From Gemmatimonadales bacterium (lineage in GTDB: Bacteria > Gemmatimonadota > Gemmatimonadetes > Longimicrobiales > Gaopeijiaceae), in the NCBI GenBank assembly GCA_007695195.1, contig REEG01000185.1, positions 1 to 33,815 on the forward strand: DNA of 33,815 nt, in the 5' to 3' direction. Below the pieces are notes generated by a model. That model was not told the DNA's origin. It made no database searches and was given only the letters and a program-made list of their open reading frames with translations. Made by a program: the position numbers and the translations under genes. Shown in pieces: positions 1 to 7,673 of the stretch. Within the stretch, counting starts at the first letter, position 1; every line of letters starts with the position of its first letter.

Positions 1-2
1 CG

Positions 3-788
3 GCCACGGCGCTCATCGCCTTCGTGGACGGCTTCAACCCCTGCTCGCTCTGGGTCCTGGGGGTGCTGCTGGCCATGATCATGGGAACCGGATCCCGACG
101 CCGCATCGCCGCCGTGGGCCTGACCTTCCTCCTGGTCACCGCCACCATCTACGGTGCCTTCATCGCCGGGGTGTTCGCCGCCATGACGGTTCTGGAGCAG
201 ATCGGATGGATCCAGGTGGCAGTCGCCATCCTGGCCCTGGGGTTCGGCCTCATCAACGTGAAGGACTTCCTGGCCTTCAAGCGCGGTCCCTCCCTCACCA
301 TCCCGGACCGCTTCAAGCCCCGCATCTACCGGGGGGGGCGGGCCATCCGGGAAGAGCGATCCCTCCCGGCCACCCTGGCCATCACGGTGGCATTGGCGGC
401 GGGGGTTGCGTTGGTAGAACTCCCCTGCACCGCCGGCTTCCCGGTGATCTGGACGACGCTGGTGGCGGAGGCGGGCGTTCAGGGGGCCGGGTTCGTGAGC
501 CTCCTCCTCCTGTATGTAGGCGTCTATCTCTCGGTGGAGATTGTCATCCTGGTGGGGGCGGTGGTCACCCTCAAGGCCACCCGACTCCAGGAGCGGCAGG
601 GCCGGACCCTCAAGCTTTTCGGGGGCATGCTCATGATGGCCCTTGGCGTGGTCCTGCTGGTGGATCCCTCCCTCATGGAGAGCCTCACCGGGTCGCTGGC
701 GGTGGTGGCCGGCGCCACGGCGGCCTCGCTGGTGGCGCTGGTGTTGGATGCCAAGCTCCGCAGGGGAAGCAAGGAGGCACGGAGCTGA
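3..788 (+). CDS. CcdA/DsbD-like membrane thiol-disulfide transporter (5' partial)
   Basis: The reading frame is open to the left edge, so the N-terminus is missing; the GTG at 24 is internal to the first membrane segment. The visible protein is strongly hydrophobic with about six membrane helices. An NPC motif lies at the start of the first visible helix and a second Pro-Cys (ELPCTAGFP) lies in the middle. Paired Pro-Cys helices are the hallmark of the CcdA / DsbD transmembrane family, which moves reducing equivalents across the inner membrane to periplasmic partners (cytochrome c maturation, disulfide reduction). A charged loop (about residues 80-115) separates two three-helix halves, as in that family. 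No partner thioredoxin is visible here. The family call is fairly sure; the substrate is not known. Confidence 0.7.
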   Translation, partial: ATALIAFVDGFNPCSLWVLGVLLAMIMGTGSRRRIAAVGLTFLLVTATIYGAFIAGVFAAMTVLEQIGWIQVAVAILALGFGLINVKDFLAFKRGPSLTIPDRFKPRIYRGGRAIREERSLPATLAITVALAAGVALVELPCTAGFPVIWTTLVAEAGVQGAGFVSLLLLYVGVYLSVEIVILVGAVVTLKATRLQERQGRTLKLFGGMLMMALGVVLLVDPSLMESLTGSLAVVAGATAASLVALVLDAKLRRGSKEARS

Positions 789-842
789 GGCGGTCCAGGC
801 GGGAGGTCCCCAGGTGGGAGGCCTCCCGCCCGACGCAGAGGA

Positions 843-1814
843 TCAGCGACGCCCTGCCGCCGACATCCCACGGCTCAGCGCTTCGGCTGTTCCTGGGGTG
901 ATTCCGCCGGCACCGCCCACGGTGACGAAGCGGAAACCCTGGGAGATTCGCTGCTCCACATTCCCGGCCCCGGTGGTGAGGCCACAGGGGATGTTGTGGG
1001 CCAGGCAGCTGGCCAGCACCGTCTGGATGGCCGCTTCCACATCCGGGTGTCCGGTGTTGTCGCCGTACCCCATCTGAGTGGCCAGATCCAGGGGTCCGAT
1101 GAAGATGGCTCCCACGCCGGGGACGGTGATGATCTCCTCGATATTCTCCACCGCCTGGGGCGTCTCGATCTGGATGGCGGCCAGGAGTTCACCCCGGGGA
1201 TTCAGGGGCCACACATCGGCCCGCTGGAAGTACTCGCCCCCGGAGATTCCCCAGAACCAGGTCGCCACGCCGGGCGAACGCCCCCTCCACCCGTGGGGCT
1301 CGGCGATGTCCGAGCCGCGGGGCCGGGGATAGCGCATGGAGGCTACGGCGTGAATGGCTTCGTCCCGGTTGTTGATGAAGGGGAACATGATCCCGAAGGC
1401 CCCCATGTCCAGCGCCTGCTTGACGATGAAGTCCAGCATCTCCCGACCGTTCTGGGGGACCCGGACGATGGGGGTCACCGCCATCTGAAGATGCCCGTTC
1501 CGAACGATGGAGGCCTTGTCGGTCATTCCCAGGAGGAAGGCCTGCAGCGTTTCCGAACTCCACGGCCCGTGCTCCATGTCGATGAGGACGAAGTCCAGAC
1601 CGGAGTTGGCCAGAGATCGGGCATTGGCCAGGGAGAAGTCGCCGTTGAAGATCCCGAATGTGGCTTCTCCTCGATCCAGCGTTTCGATGGTCCGATTCAG
1701 TCGGATGTCCTGCCCCGATGCCTGGGCCTGGGCCTCGGCGACGGGAACGGTCGCCGCGAGGGCGGCCACGGGAAGGAGGAGAGAGCGTCGAAGGGCGGCA
1801 GCCGCGTGGCGCAT
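843..1814 (-). CDS. Exported HpcH/HpaI-type aldolase
   Basis: A 323-residue protein of the HpcH/HpaI aldolase / citrate lyase TIM-barrel family. Members cleave or form 4-hydroxy-2-oxo acids using a divalent metal. Active-site signatures are present: IDMEHGPWS (general-base His), PIVRVPQN (Arg), AIQIETPQAVENI (metal-binding Glu) and GPLDLATQMG (metal-binding Asp). Unusually, about 28 N-terminal residues form a classic signal peptide: basic start, long Ala/Leu core, AEA-QA cleavage site. The mature enzyme should therefore be periplasmic or secreted, whereas characterised HpaI enzymes are cytoplasmic. A GGAG lies 9 nt before ATG 1814, which supports this start. It is divergent from a fumarylacetoacetase-fold lipoprotein. 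The family is secure; the substrate is unknown. Confidence 0.88.
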   Translation of the reverse strand: MRHAAAALRRSLLLPVAALAATVPVAEAQAQASGQDIRLNRTIETLDRGEATFGIFNGDFSLANARSLANSGLDFVLIDMEHGPWSSETLQAFLLGMTDKASIVRNGHLQMAVTPIVRVPQNGREMLDFIVKQALDMGAFGIMFPFINNRDEAIHAVASMRYPRPRGSDIAEPHGWRGRSPGVATWFWGISGGEYFQRADVWPLNPRGELLAAIQIETPQAVENIEEIITVPGVGAIFIGPLDLATQMGYGDNTGHPDVEAAIQTVLASCLAHNIPCGLTTGAGNVEQRISQGFRFVTVGGAGGITPGTAEALSRGMSAAGRR

Positions 1815-2050
1815 GGCGGATCACTCCGGATACTGGGAAGAGGAGGCCGAGCCCGGAGCGTCGCGCACCGTCCCGGCCCGTGGATCGAGGCGCGGACTCC
1901 ACGGAGACCCGGGAACCCGCACTGTCCGCCACACTACCGCCATGGGCGGTGGCGGCGCCAGCCCCGGTTCCGCTTGCCGCCTCCGGAGTCCGGGATTACG
2001 ATTCGCCCCGTCGATCCGCTCATGTCCCGCTTCCAACCGGAAAGGATCCC

Positions 2051-3112
2051 ATGTCCCGCCCAGCATTCACTCCCCTCGCGGCGCTCCTCGTCGCATACTC
2101 TCTCCTGCTCATTGGATGTGGCGATACGACGAATACCGCCAATGCCGGATTCGATACCCGGGCCGCGGTCGCCGTTTCCCCCGCCGGCACCTACGGAAAT
2201 CATGCACTTCCCGGTGACCCGGTCATCCCCATGGAGACGCTCCGGGAAGACTACGCCCACCTGGCCGAGACCACCCGGGCCAACCCGGACGTCACCTACT
2301 ACGTCCGGTACCTTGAGGACGGTGCGGTCCACTACGGAATCCTCGAAGGCGAAACCATCCGCCAGCTCTCGTCCCACTACTTCGACAACCCGTCACCCAC
2401 CGGCCGGACCGCCGACCTCATGGATGTCCGCCTCGTCTCGCCGCTGGACCCGGACCGGGTCTCCAAGGTGCTGGGTGTGGCGGTGAATACCATGCGGCCG
2501 CAGCTGGCGGATCTCCCGTCGGAGGCGCATCCGCGCTGGTTTGCCAAGCTCCCCAACTCCATCATCGGCACCGGCGAAGGAATTGAACTCCCGGAAGAGT
2601 CGGGGAACCTCAACTACGAGGCGGAACTGGTCCTCATCATCGGACGAGAGGCTCGCCACGTCTCGGTAGAGGACGCCCCGGACTACATCTGGGGGGTAAC
2701 GGCGGGGAACGACATGAGCGAGAACACCTGGTACGGAGAGGGAGCAGGCCGGGAGGGACCCACCCGCCTCATCTCCAAGGGGACCGATACCTGGGCGCCC
2801 ATCGGGCCGGCCATCGCTGTGGGGCTGGACTACGACGACGTCCGAATCATCCACCGCCTGAACGGCGAGGTCACGCAGGACGGTACCGCCTCGCAACTTG
2901 TCCAGACGCCCGCCGAACTGGTGGCCTACCTGAGCCGCTACATGACGCTGCTCCCGGGGGATATCCTTTGGACCGGGACGGTTCTCTTCGAAGAAGGGGC
3001 CCGCCGGGCCATGGAGGTGGGCGACGAGATCACTGTGGAGGTGGAGGGGATCGGGATCGTCCGGAACCAGATCATCCCCATGGGCGGGACCCGCTGGGAG
3101 GATCGCTGGTGA
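2051..3112 (+). CDS. Fumarylacetoacetate hydrolase family lipoprotein
   Basis: A 353-residue protein. The start at ATG 2051 is chosen because AAAGGA precedes it and a lipoprotein signal follows: a hydrophobic stretch ending in LIGC, with Cys23 as the probable lipidation site. The frame stays open further upstream, but that extension is Pro/Arg-rich and lacks coding character. The C-terminal two-thirds match the FAH fold: YEAEL supplies two metal-binding Glu, the GNDMSENTW segment the metal Asp, and SKGTDTWAPIGP the catalytic Lys loop. Family members are hydrolases, decarboxylases or isomerases of 2-oxo acids, for example HpaG or HpcE. Anchoring such an enzyme outside the cytoplasm is unusual and parallels the exported aldolase next door. 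trmH follows after 16 nt, probably on the same transcript. The substrate is unknown. Confidence 0.87.
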   Translation: MSRPAFTPLAALLVAYSLLLIGCGDTTNTANAGFDTRAAVAVSPAGTYGNHALPGDPVIPMETLREDYAHLAETTRANPDVTYYVRYLEDGAVHYGILEGETIRQLSSHYFDNPSPTGRTADLMDVRLVSPLDPDRVSKVLGVAVNTMRPQLADLPSEAHPRWFAKLPNSIIGTGEGIELPEESGNLNYEAELVLIIGREARHVSVEDAPDYIWGVTAGNDMSENTWYGEGAGREGPTRLISKGTDTWAPIGPAIAVGLDYDDVRIIHRLNGEVTQDGTASQLVQTPAELVAYLSRYMTLLPGDILWTGTVLFEEGARRAMEVGDEITVEVEGIGIVRNQIIPMGGTRWEDRW

Positions 3113-3128
3113 GGGAGAGGCACCGCTG

Positions 3129-3791
3129 ATGCGGCCCGAGCGATTCCACCGCATCCGGAGCGTACTGGATCGAAGACAACCGGACCTCACGGTCCTCATG
3201 GAACGGGTGAACAAGGAGCACAACCTTTCGGCCATCGCCCGGAACTGCGACGCGGTGGGCGTGCTGGACCTTCACGCGGTGGTCCCCGACCGGGGGCTGC
3301 GGCTGCACCGGGACACGTCCGGGGGGACGGCGAAGTGGATCGATCTCCACCGACACGATTCCATTGCAGGCGCCCTGGAGTCCCTGAAACACCGGGGGTT
3401 CCAGGTGGTGGCAGCCCACCTGGACGACAACGCCGTGGATTTCCGCAAGGTGGACTACACGGTGCCCACCGCCGTCCTGGTGGGCGCCGAACTGTTCGGC
3501 GTCAGCGACACGGCGGCGGAGGCGGCGGACGTCACCGCCGTCATCCCCATGGTAGGGATGGTGCGGTCCCTGAACGTCTCCGTGGCCACGTCCCTGTTCC
3601 TCTTTGAAGCTCTTCGGCAGCGCCAGGCCAAGGGCATGTACGACCAACCCCGGATCCCGCAGGAGCGCTACCGGGAGATCCTCTTTCGTTGGGCGTATCC
3701 GGAGCACGCCCGCCGATACCGTGAAGCGGGGTTGGACGCCCCGACCCTGGGGCCCGAAGGGGAGTTGCCCGACGACCTCTACCGGGGCTGA
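3129..3791 (+). CDS. trmH: tRNA (guanosine(18)-2'-O)-methyltransferase TrmH
   Basis: A 220-residue SPOUT methyltransferase that methylates the ribose of G18 in the tRNA D-loop. The sequence follows E. coli TrmH closely over its whole length: RRQPDLTVLMERV near the N-terminus, HNLSAIARNCDAVGV, a DNAVDFR motif, and the trefoil-knot SAM site VGAELFGVS...VIPMVGMVRSLNVSVA. The C-terminal tail with YREILFRWAYPE is also family-typical. GGGAGAGG lies 8 nt upstream of ATG 3129. The gene is convergent with pdxH, with only 10 nt between the stops and no visible terminator hairpin there. Confidence 0.96.
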   Translation: MRPERFHRIRSVLDRRQPDLTVLMERVNKEHNLSAIARNCDAVGVLDLHAVVPDRGLRLHRDTSGGTAKWIDLHRHDSIAGALESLKHRGFQVVAAHLDDNAVDFRKVDYTVPTAVLVGAELFGVSDTAAEAADVTAVIPMVGMVRSLNVSVATSLFLFEALRQRQAKGMYDQPRIPQERYREILFRWAYPEHARRYREAGLDAPTLGPEGELPDDLYRG

Positions 3792-3801
3792 ACCGCGTCG
3801 G

Positions 3802-4476
3802 TCAGGGATTCAGACGGTGGATCGTCCAGGCTGCAGCGCCCATCCCGAGGTCAGCCAGCCCGTCCCGACCCCCGACTCGCCGATAGACGAATCGATCGTG
3901 GAGCCGGCTCGCCCGACCCTGCCAGAACTCCACTTCCAGGGGCCGGAGCAGGATCCCACCCCAGTGGGGCGGCCGGGGAATCGGTTGATCCTCATACCGG
4001 GCCTGAACCTCCACGACCCGCCCCTCCAACTCACTCCGACTCGCCAGCTCCCGGCTCTGATGGGAGGCCCAGGCCCCGATCCGGCTCCCCCGGGGGCGGC
4101 TGCCGAAATACTCGTCCGACTCCTCATCGGGGACATTCTCGCAAACTCCCCGGATCCGGACCTGACGAGCCAGGGCATCCCAGTAGAAGGTCAGGCTCCC
4201 CCGGGGATCCCGGGTCAATGCTCGCCCCTTGGCGGACTCGCGGTTCGTGTAGAAGACGAATCCCCGCTCGTCCACATCCTTCAGGAGGACGATGCGAGCG
4301 TCGGGAAACCCCGCCGGATCCACCGTGGAGAGGGTCATGGCGTTGGGATAGTCCATGCGGGAGTCCCGTGTGGCTACCTCCATCCAACGTCGGAAGAGGG
4401 GGAGGGGGCCAACAGGGAGGTCATCCCGCTCCAGGGTGGATTCAGGGGTGGACTCGGGGGTCGGATGGGCGGCCAT
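3802..4476 (-). CDS. pdxH: Pyridoxamine/pyridoxine 5'-phosphate oxidase
   Basis: A 224-residue FMN enzyme that makes pyridoxal 5'-phosphate. It shows the family motifs RIVLLKDVDERGFVFYTNRESAKG (FMN and substrate contacts), FYWDALARQVRIRG, GSRIGAWASHQS, and the C-terminal signature EFWQGRASRLHDRF. The length matches the family (about 215-230). Its ATG overlaps the TGA of the upstream hydrolase (ATGA, 4474-4478), so the two are almost certainly translationally coupled. There is no reason to suspect a different activity. Confidence 0.95.
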   Translation of the reverse strand: MAAHPTPESTPESTLERDDLPVGPLPLFRRWMEVATRDSRMDYPNAMTLSTVDPAGFPDARIVLLKDVDERGFVFYTNRESAKGRALTRDPRGSLTFYWDALARQVRIRGVCENVPDEESDEYFGSRPRGSRIGAWASHQSRELASRSELEGRVVEVQARYEDQPIPRPPHWGGILLRPLEVEFWQGRASRLHDRFVYRRVGGRDGLADLGMGAAAWTIHRLNP

Positions 4477-5321
4477 CAGAAGCGTTCCTCGCGGGACAGA
4501 CGGAAAAGACGACGTGCGTTTTCGGACATCACCAGCGCCAGCTCATCCGATGAGAGGCTGCCGGCCAGGGCTGCCTTGAGCGCCCGATAATGATCGTAGT
4601 GACCCCGACCGAAGTAGGTGGCGTCCGTGCCGAAGAGAACCCGCTGGGGCCCGACGCGCCGAAGACCCTCCAGCACCGCTTCCACCGGGGCCTGGGCAGT
4701 CTCCAGATACAGGTCGGCGTCCCCACATTCCAGCGCCTCCTCAACGGCCCGGATGGACGGCTCGTGCGGTCCGCCGAATCCCATGTGGTAGAGCACCACC
4801 GGCACGTCCGGATGCCGCCGGGCCAGGTTGTGGATGCGCTCGGCCGAGGCCTCATCCGCCGACCCGTCACAGTGGAAGACCACCGGGGTCCCGTGCTCCG
4901 CGGCTACCTCCATGTACGGATCGACCCGGGGATCGTCGGCGGGGAAGGCGTTCATCTCCGGATGCATCTTGATGCCCACGAACACCCGGGACGTCCAGGG
5001 GTGCACGGGCGGGAGTCGGAGTCGTTCCGAGAGGAATGTGGCGAGGCAGGCCGCGGATCCCGAACAGGGGCGGGCCCAGAGCAGGCCCCTCAGACGGTCG
5101 GGGTGGCGGCGAACCGCGTGGGCGGCGGCGCGATTGGCGGCAGCCTCCGCCATATCCCGGGTCTTTCCCGGGACGGCGGCGCCATCGATGTTGGAGATGA
5201 GCGCCAGCGAGATTCCACCCCGGTCCAACTCGGAGAGGAGCGTGTCCTCGGCCAGATCGTACCCGATGAACTCCCCCACATGGGCGTGGCAATCGATGGT
5301 GGCCGGTGTCGTGCTCACCAT
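4476..5321 (-). CDS. Metal-dependent amidohydrolase family 2 (TIM-barrel) hydrolase
   Basis: A 281-residue TIM-barrel hydrolase of the amidohydrolase-2 type. The first metal motif is IDCHAHVGEF (HxH) at about residue 10. Further metal or catalytic positions are MHPEMNA, VVFHCDG and LFGTDATYFG (the late Asp). The tail SENARRLFRL is typical of the family. ATG 5321 is preferred over longer starts because AAAGGA stands 9 nt before it; an extra 19 residues upstream look non-coding. Family members hydrolyse or decarboxylate cyclic and aromatic acids, and nothing visible fixes the substrate. The stop overlaps the pdxH start by 4 nt. A glycerolipid acyltransferase gene is divergent, 158 bp away. Confidence 0.85.
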   Translation of the reverse strand: MVSTTPATIDCHAHVGEFIGYDLAEDTLLSELDRGGISLALISNIDGAAVPGKTRDMAEAAANRAAAHAVRRHPDRLRGLLWARPCSGSAACLATFLSERLRLPPVHPWTSRVFVGIKMHPEMNAFPADDPRVDPYMEVAAEHGTPVVFHCDGSADEASAERIHNLARRHPDVPVVLYHMGFGGPHEPSIRAVEEALECGDADLYLETAQAPVEAVLEGLRRVGPQRVLFGTDATYFGRGHYDHYRALKAALAGSLSSDELALVMSENARRLFRLSREERF

Positions 5322-5479
5322 GGTGGTCAGTCCTTTTGCAGCGCAGGGGCACAGGGCGTGAGGCGACGACCATCCCATCCCGATGGACGGACGTCGACCC
5401 GGGGCGTCGTGGTCCGTCTGTTCACCCCTGACCCCGAGGTGGAGTTCCTACCCGATCTCCTCGACGGAAGGCCAAGGTT

Positions 5480-6241
5480 GTGACTCGATTCGAAGCCGGC
5501 GGACCCGGCGCATGGAAAAGCTTCGAGTTCTTCTTCCAACCGTGGCTCCGGCGAAAGCTGAACCGGATCCACATCGCCGGGCTCCCGGATCCGTCGTCGC
5601 TTGCGGACCCGACCCGCCCCCTGGTCCTGGTGGCGAACCATGTGAGCTGGTTCGACGGCTTCCTCCTGCGCGAGATCCAGCGGAGGGTGCGGCCGGCGGC
5701 GGTGTTCAAGACGGTGATGCTGGAGTCGGAACTGCGGGCGAACCCCATCCTCCGGGCGCTGGGGGGCGTGGGATTCGATCCGGACCGTCCCATGGGACTT
5801 CGGGGCGTGGTCCGGGACCTGGCTCGTCTTCCCCACCGGGCTTCGAGGCGAGGAGCTGGTGAGATGGCCGGCTCGGAAACGGCCCCACGGGTGGCACCGG
5901 TGGTGGCCTTCTTCCCTCAGGGGCGCATCTACCCCTCCTTCCGGGAGCCGCTGGGCTTTCGCCCAGGTGTGCGGCTGCTGGTGCGGGGGCTTGCTCCCTG
6001 TACCGTCCTGGGGGTCGGAATGCACCTGGAGCCGGGGAACTCGGTGGCCCCCCAAGCGTTCCTCCATGCGGCGCCGCTCCGGCCGGTGGACCGGGGGACG
6101 GACGTCCCTACGCCCGGCGAGCTGGATGAAGCCGTGGGACGCGCCCTGAGCCTCATCCACCGACATCTCCGAATTCACGGCGAAGCCGCCTCCGAAGCCT
6201 GGCCCCCCCGGCCCACCGAAACCCTCGAGCCGGCTCAGTGA
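5480..6241 (+). CDS. PlsC-like 1-acylglycerol-3-phosphate acyltransferase family protein
   Basis: A 253-residue member of the lysophospholipid acyltransferase superfamily. Motif I is NHVSWFD (HX4D, catalytic His and Asp) at about residue 53. Motif III appears as FFPQGRIYPSF rather than the classical FPEGTRS, so it belongs to a divergent subgroup. There are no long membrane helices, consistent with a peripheral membrane enzyme. The GTG start at 5480 has a GGAAGG-like ribosome-binding site about 9 nt upstream. It probably transfers an acyl group to a membrane lipid or its precursor; whether the acceptor is lysophosphatidate cannot be read from the sequence. It is convergent with the TIGR01777 gene, 20 nt apart. 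Confidence 0.8.
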   Translation: MTRFEAGGPGAWKSFEFFFQPWLRRKLNRIHIAGLPDPSSLADPTRPLVLVANHVSWFDGFLLREIQRRVRPAAVFKTVMLESELRANPILRALGGVGFDPDRPMGLRGVVRDLARLPHRASRRGAGEMAGSETAPRVAPVVAFFPQGRIYPSFREPLGFRPGVRLLVRGLAPCTVLGVGMHLEPGNSVAPQAFLHAAPLRPVDRGTDVPTPGELDEAVGRALSLIHRHLRIHGEAASEAWPPRPTETLEPAQ

Positions 6242-6261
6242 AGGGCGGTGACCGGTGTCTC

Positions 6262-7641
6262 CTACCCTCCCGGTCGTCCCAGCTGATGCCGCAGCGACTC
6301 TTCCAGATCCGGAAAGAGGAAGTCGTATCCGGTCCCCTGGGCTCGCTCCGGGACGGCCCGCTGGCCACTGAGAAGGAGTTGGTCGCCCATCTCGCCGAGA
6401 GCCGCGCGGATGGCCAGCGCCGGGGCCGGGAGGAGAGTGGGTCGGGACAGGACGCGCCCAAGGACGGTGGTGAAGGCGGCGTTGGGCACCGGATTCGGCG
6501 CCGTGGCATTCACCGCTCCCCGTAGCTCCCGGGTCCGGAGCAGGTGAAGAATGAGCCCCACCTCGTCGTCCAGATCGATCCAGGGCACGTACTGCCGGCC
6601 CGAACCGAGGCGCCCCCCGAGTCCCAGGCGGAAGGGGAGTTGCACCGTGTTCAACATCCCACCTTCAGGAGAGAGGACGACGCCGGTGCGCAGGAAGAGG
6701 GTCCGGATTCCCACGGCTCGAGCTGCGTGGGTGGCCTTCTCCCAGGCCCGGCACACATCTGCCAGGAACCCCTTTCCGGCGGGAGCGTCTTCGGTGAGCA
6801 GTTCATCACCCCGGTCGCCGTAGAAGCCCACCGCCGAGCCGGATATGAAGGTTGCCGGTGGGCGGTTCAGATCGGCCAACACCCGGGAGATGAGTTCGGT
6901 GCCCTCCACCCGGCTCTCCCGGATCGCCCGCTTCTTGGCCCCGGTCCAGCGGACACCAGCAATGGACTCTCCGGCCAGGTGCACCACGGCGTCCACCCCC
7001 TCGAGCTCCGATCCGTCCAGGATCCCCTTGGCCGGGTCCCACCGGATCCAATCCGACTCCCCCTCGCCGCGCCCCCGGCTGATGGGAATCACCCGGTGCC
7101 CACCGGTTCGCAGGAAGGCCGTGAGAGCCGATCCCACGAGGCCGGTGGCACCGGTCACGGCCACGGTGAGGCGCGGGCCACCGTAGCGGCGGTGGAGCGC
7201 CAGGTCGTTCACCAGACGCCGCTCCCGAAAGGCGAAGAGTCGCCTGAGCGAGGCTTCGATGAAGGAGCCGGAAAAGGTCCGCCCGAGGGATCCCAGCGGA
7301 GCCTCCCAGTCCACCACATCCTCCACTGCGCTGCGCCCGGAGCCCAGGTCGTGGAACCGATGCTCGTGCCGCCACCGCGAGAAGGGTCCGGTGACCTGCT
7401 CGTCCACGAAGAGCCGATTGGCCTCGAAGGCGGTGTGCTTCACCTCCCACTTGAGCTCGGCCACCCCCTTTCGAAGTCCCAGCACCACCCGGTTCCCCAC
7501 CTCCAGTCCCTCGTCCTGGTGGCGAATGCGTACGTCTTCCCACGGGGGGCTGAGACGTTGGAAGGCGCCGGGGCGGGTATGCCACCGGAACACATCTTCC
7601 ACAGGGTGATCGAGTTCGACGCGGTAGGTGAAGACGGGCAT
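6262..7641 (-). CDS. SRPBCC domain fused to TIGR01777-type NAD-dependent epimerase
   Basis: A 459-residue two-domain protein. Residues 1-150 resemble the SRPBCC / polyketide-cyclase fold (FTYRVELDHPVEDVFRWHTRPGAFQRL...). From about residue 157 a Rossmann fold begins with TVAVTGATGLVGSAL and continues with VVHLAGESIAGVRW, FISGSAVGFYGDRGDE and FLRTGVVLSPEGG, the signature of TIGR01777 proteins (YfcH/SulA-like sugar-epimerase relatives). ATG 7641 is chosen because the N-domain begins there; the open frame upstream overlaps the photolyase gene and has no domain. The reaction is not established for the family. The gene follows the photolyase by 32 nt, and TIGR01777/SRPBCC proteins recur next to photolyases in light-response clusters. 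Confidence 0.88.
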   Translation of the reverse strand: MPVFTYRVELDHPVEDVFRWHTRPGAFQRLSPPWEDVRIRHQDEGLEVGNRVVLGLRKGVAELKWEVKHTAFEANRLFVDEQVTGPFSRWRHEHRFHDLGSGRSAVEDVVDWEAPLGSLGRTFSGSFIEASLRRLFAFRERRLVNDLALHRRYGGPRLTVAVTGATGLVGSALTAFLRTGGHRVIPISRGRGEGESDWIRWDPAKGILDGSELEGVDAVVHLAGESIAGVRWTGAKKRAIRESRVEGTELISRVLADLNRPPATFISGSAVGFYGDRGDELLTEDAPAGKGFLADVCRAWEKATHAARAVGIRTLFLRTGVVLSPEGGMLNTVQLPFRLGLGGRLGSGRQYVPWIDLDDEVGLILHLLRTRELRGAVNATAPNPVPNAAFTTVLGRVLSRPTLLPAPALAIRAALGEMGDQLLLSGQRAVPERAQGTGYDFLFPDLEESLRHQLGRPGG

Positions 7642-7673
7642 TCGGTTCGTGGAAAAGAGGAACGGGGTGGGCG

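Noticed and set aside
1658-2050. N-terminal extension of the FAH lipoprotein by 131 codons
   Set aside because: The extension overlaps the divergent aldolase's start region and is Pro/Arg-rich. ATG 2051 has a ribosome-binding site and a perfect lipoprotein signal.
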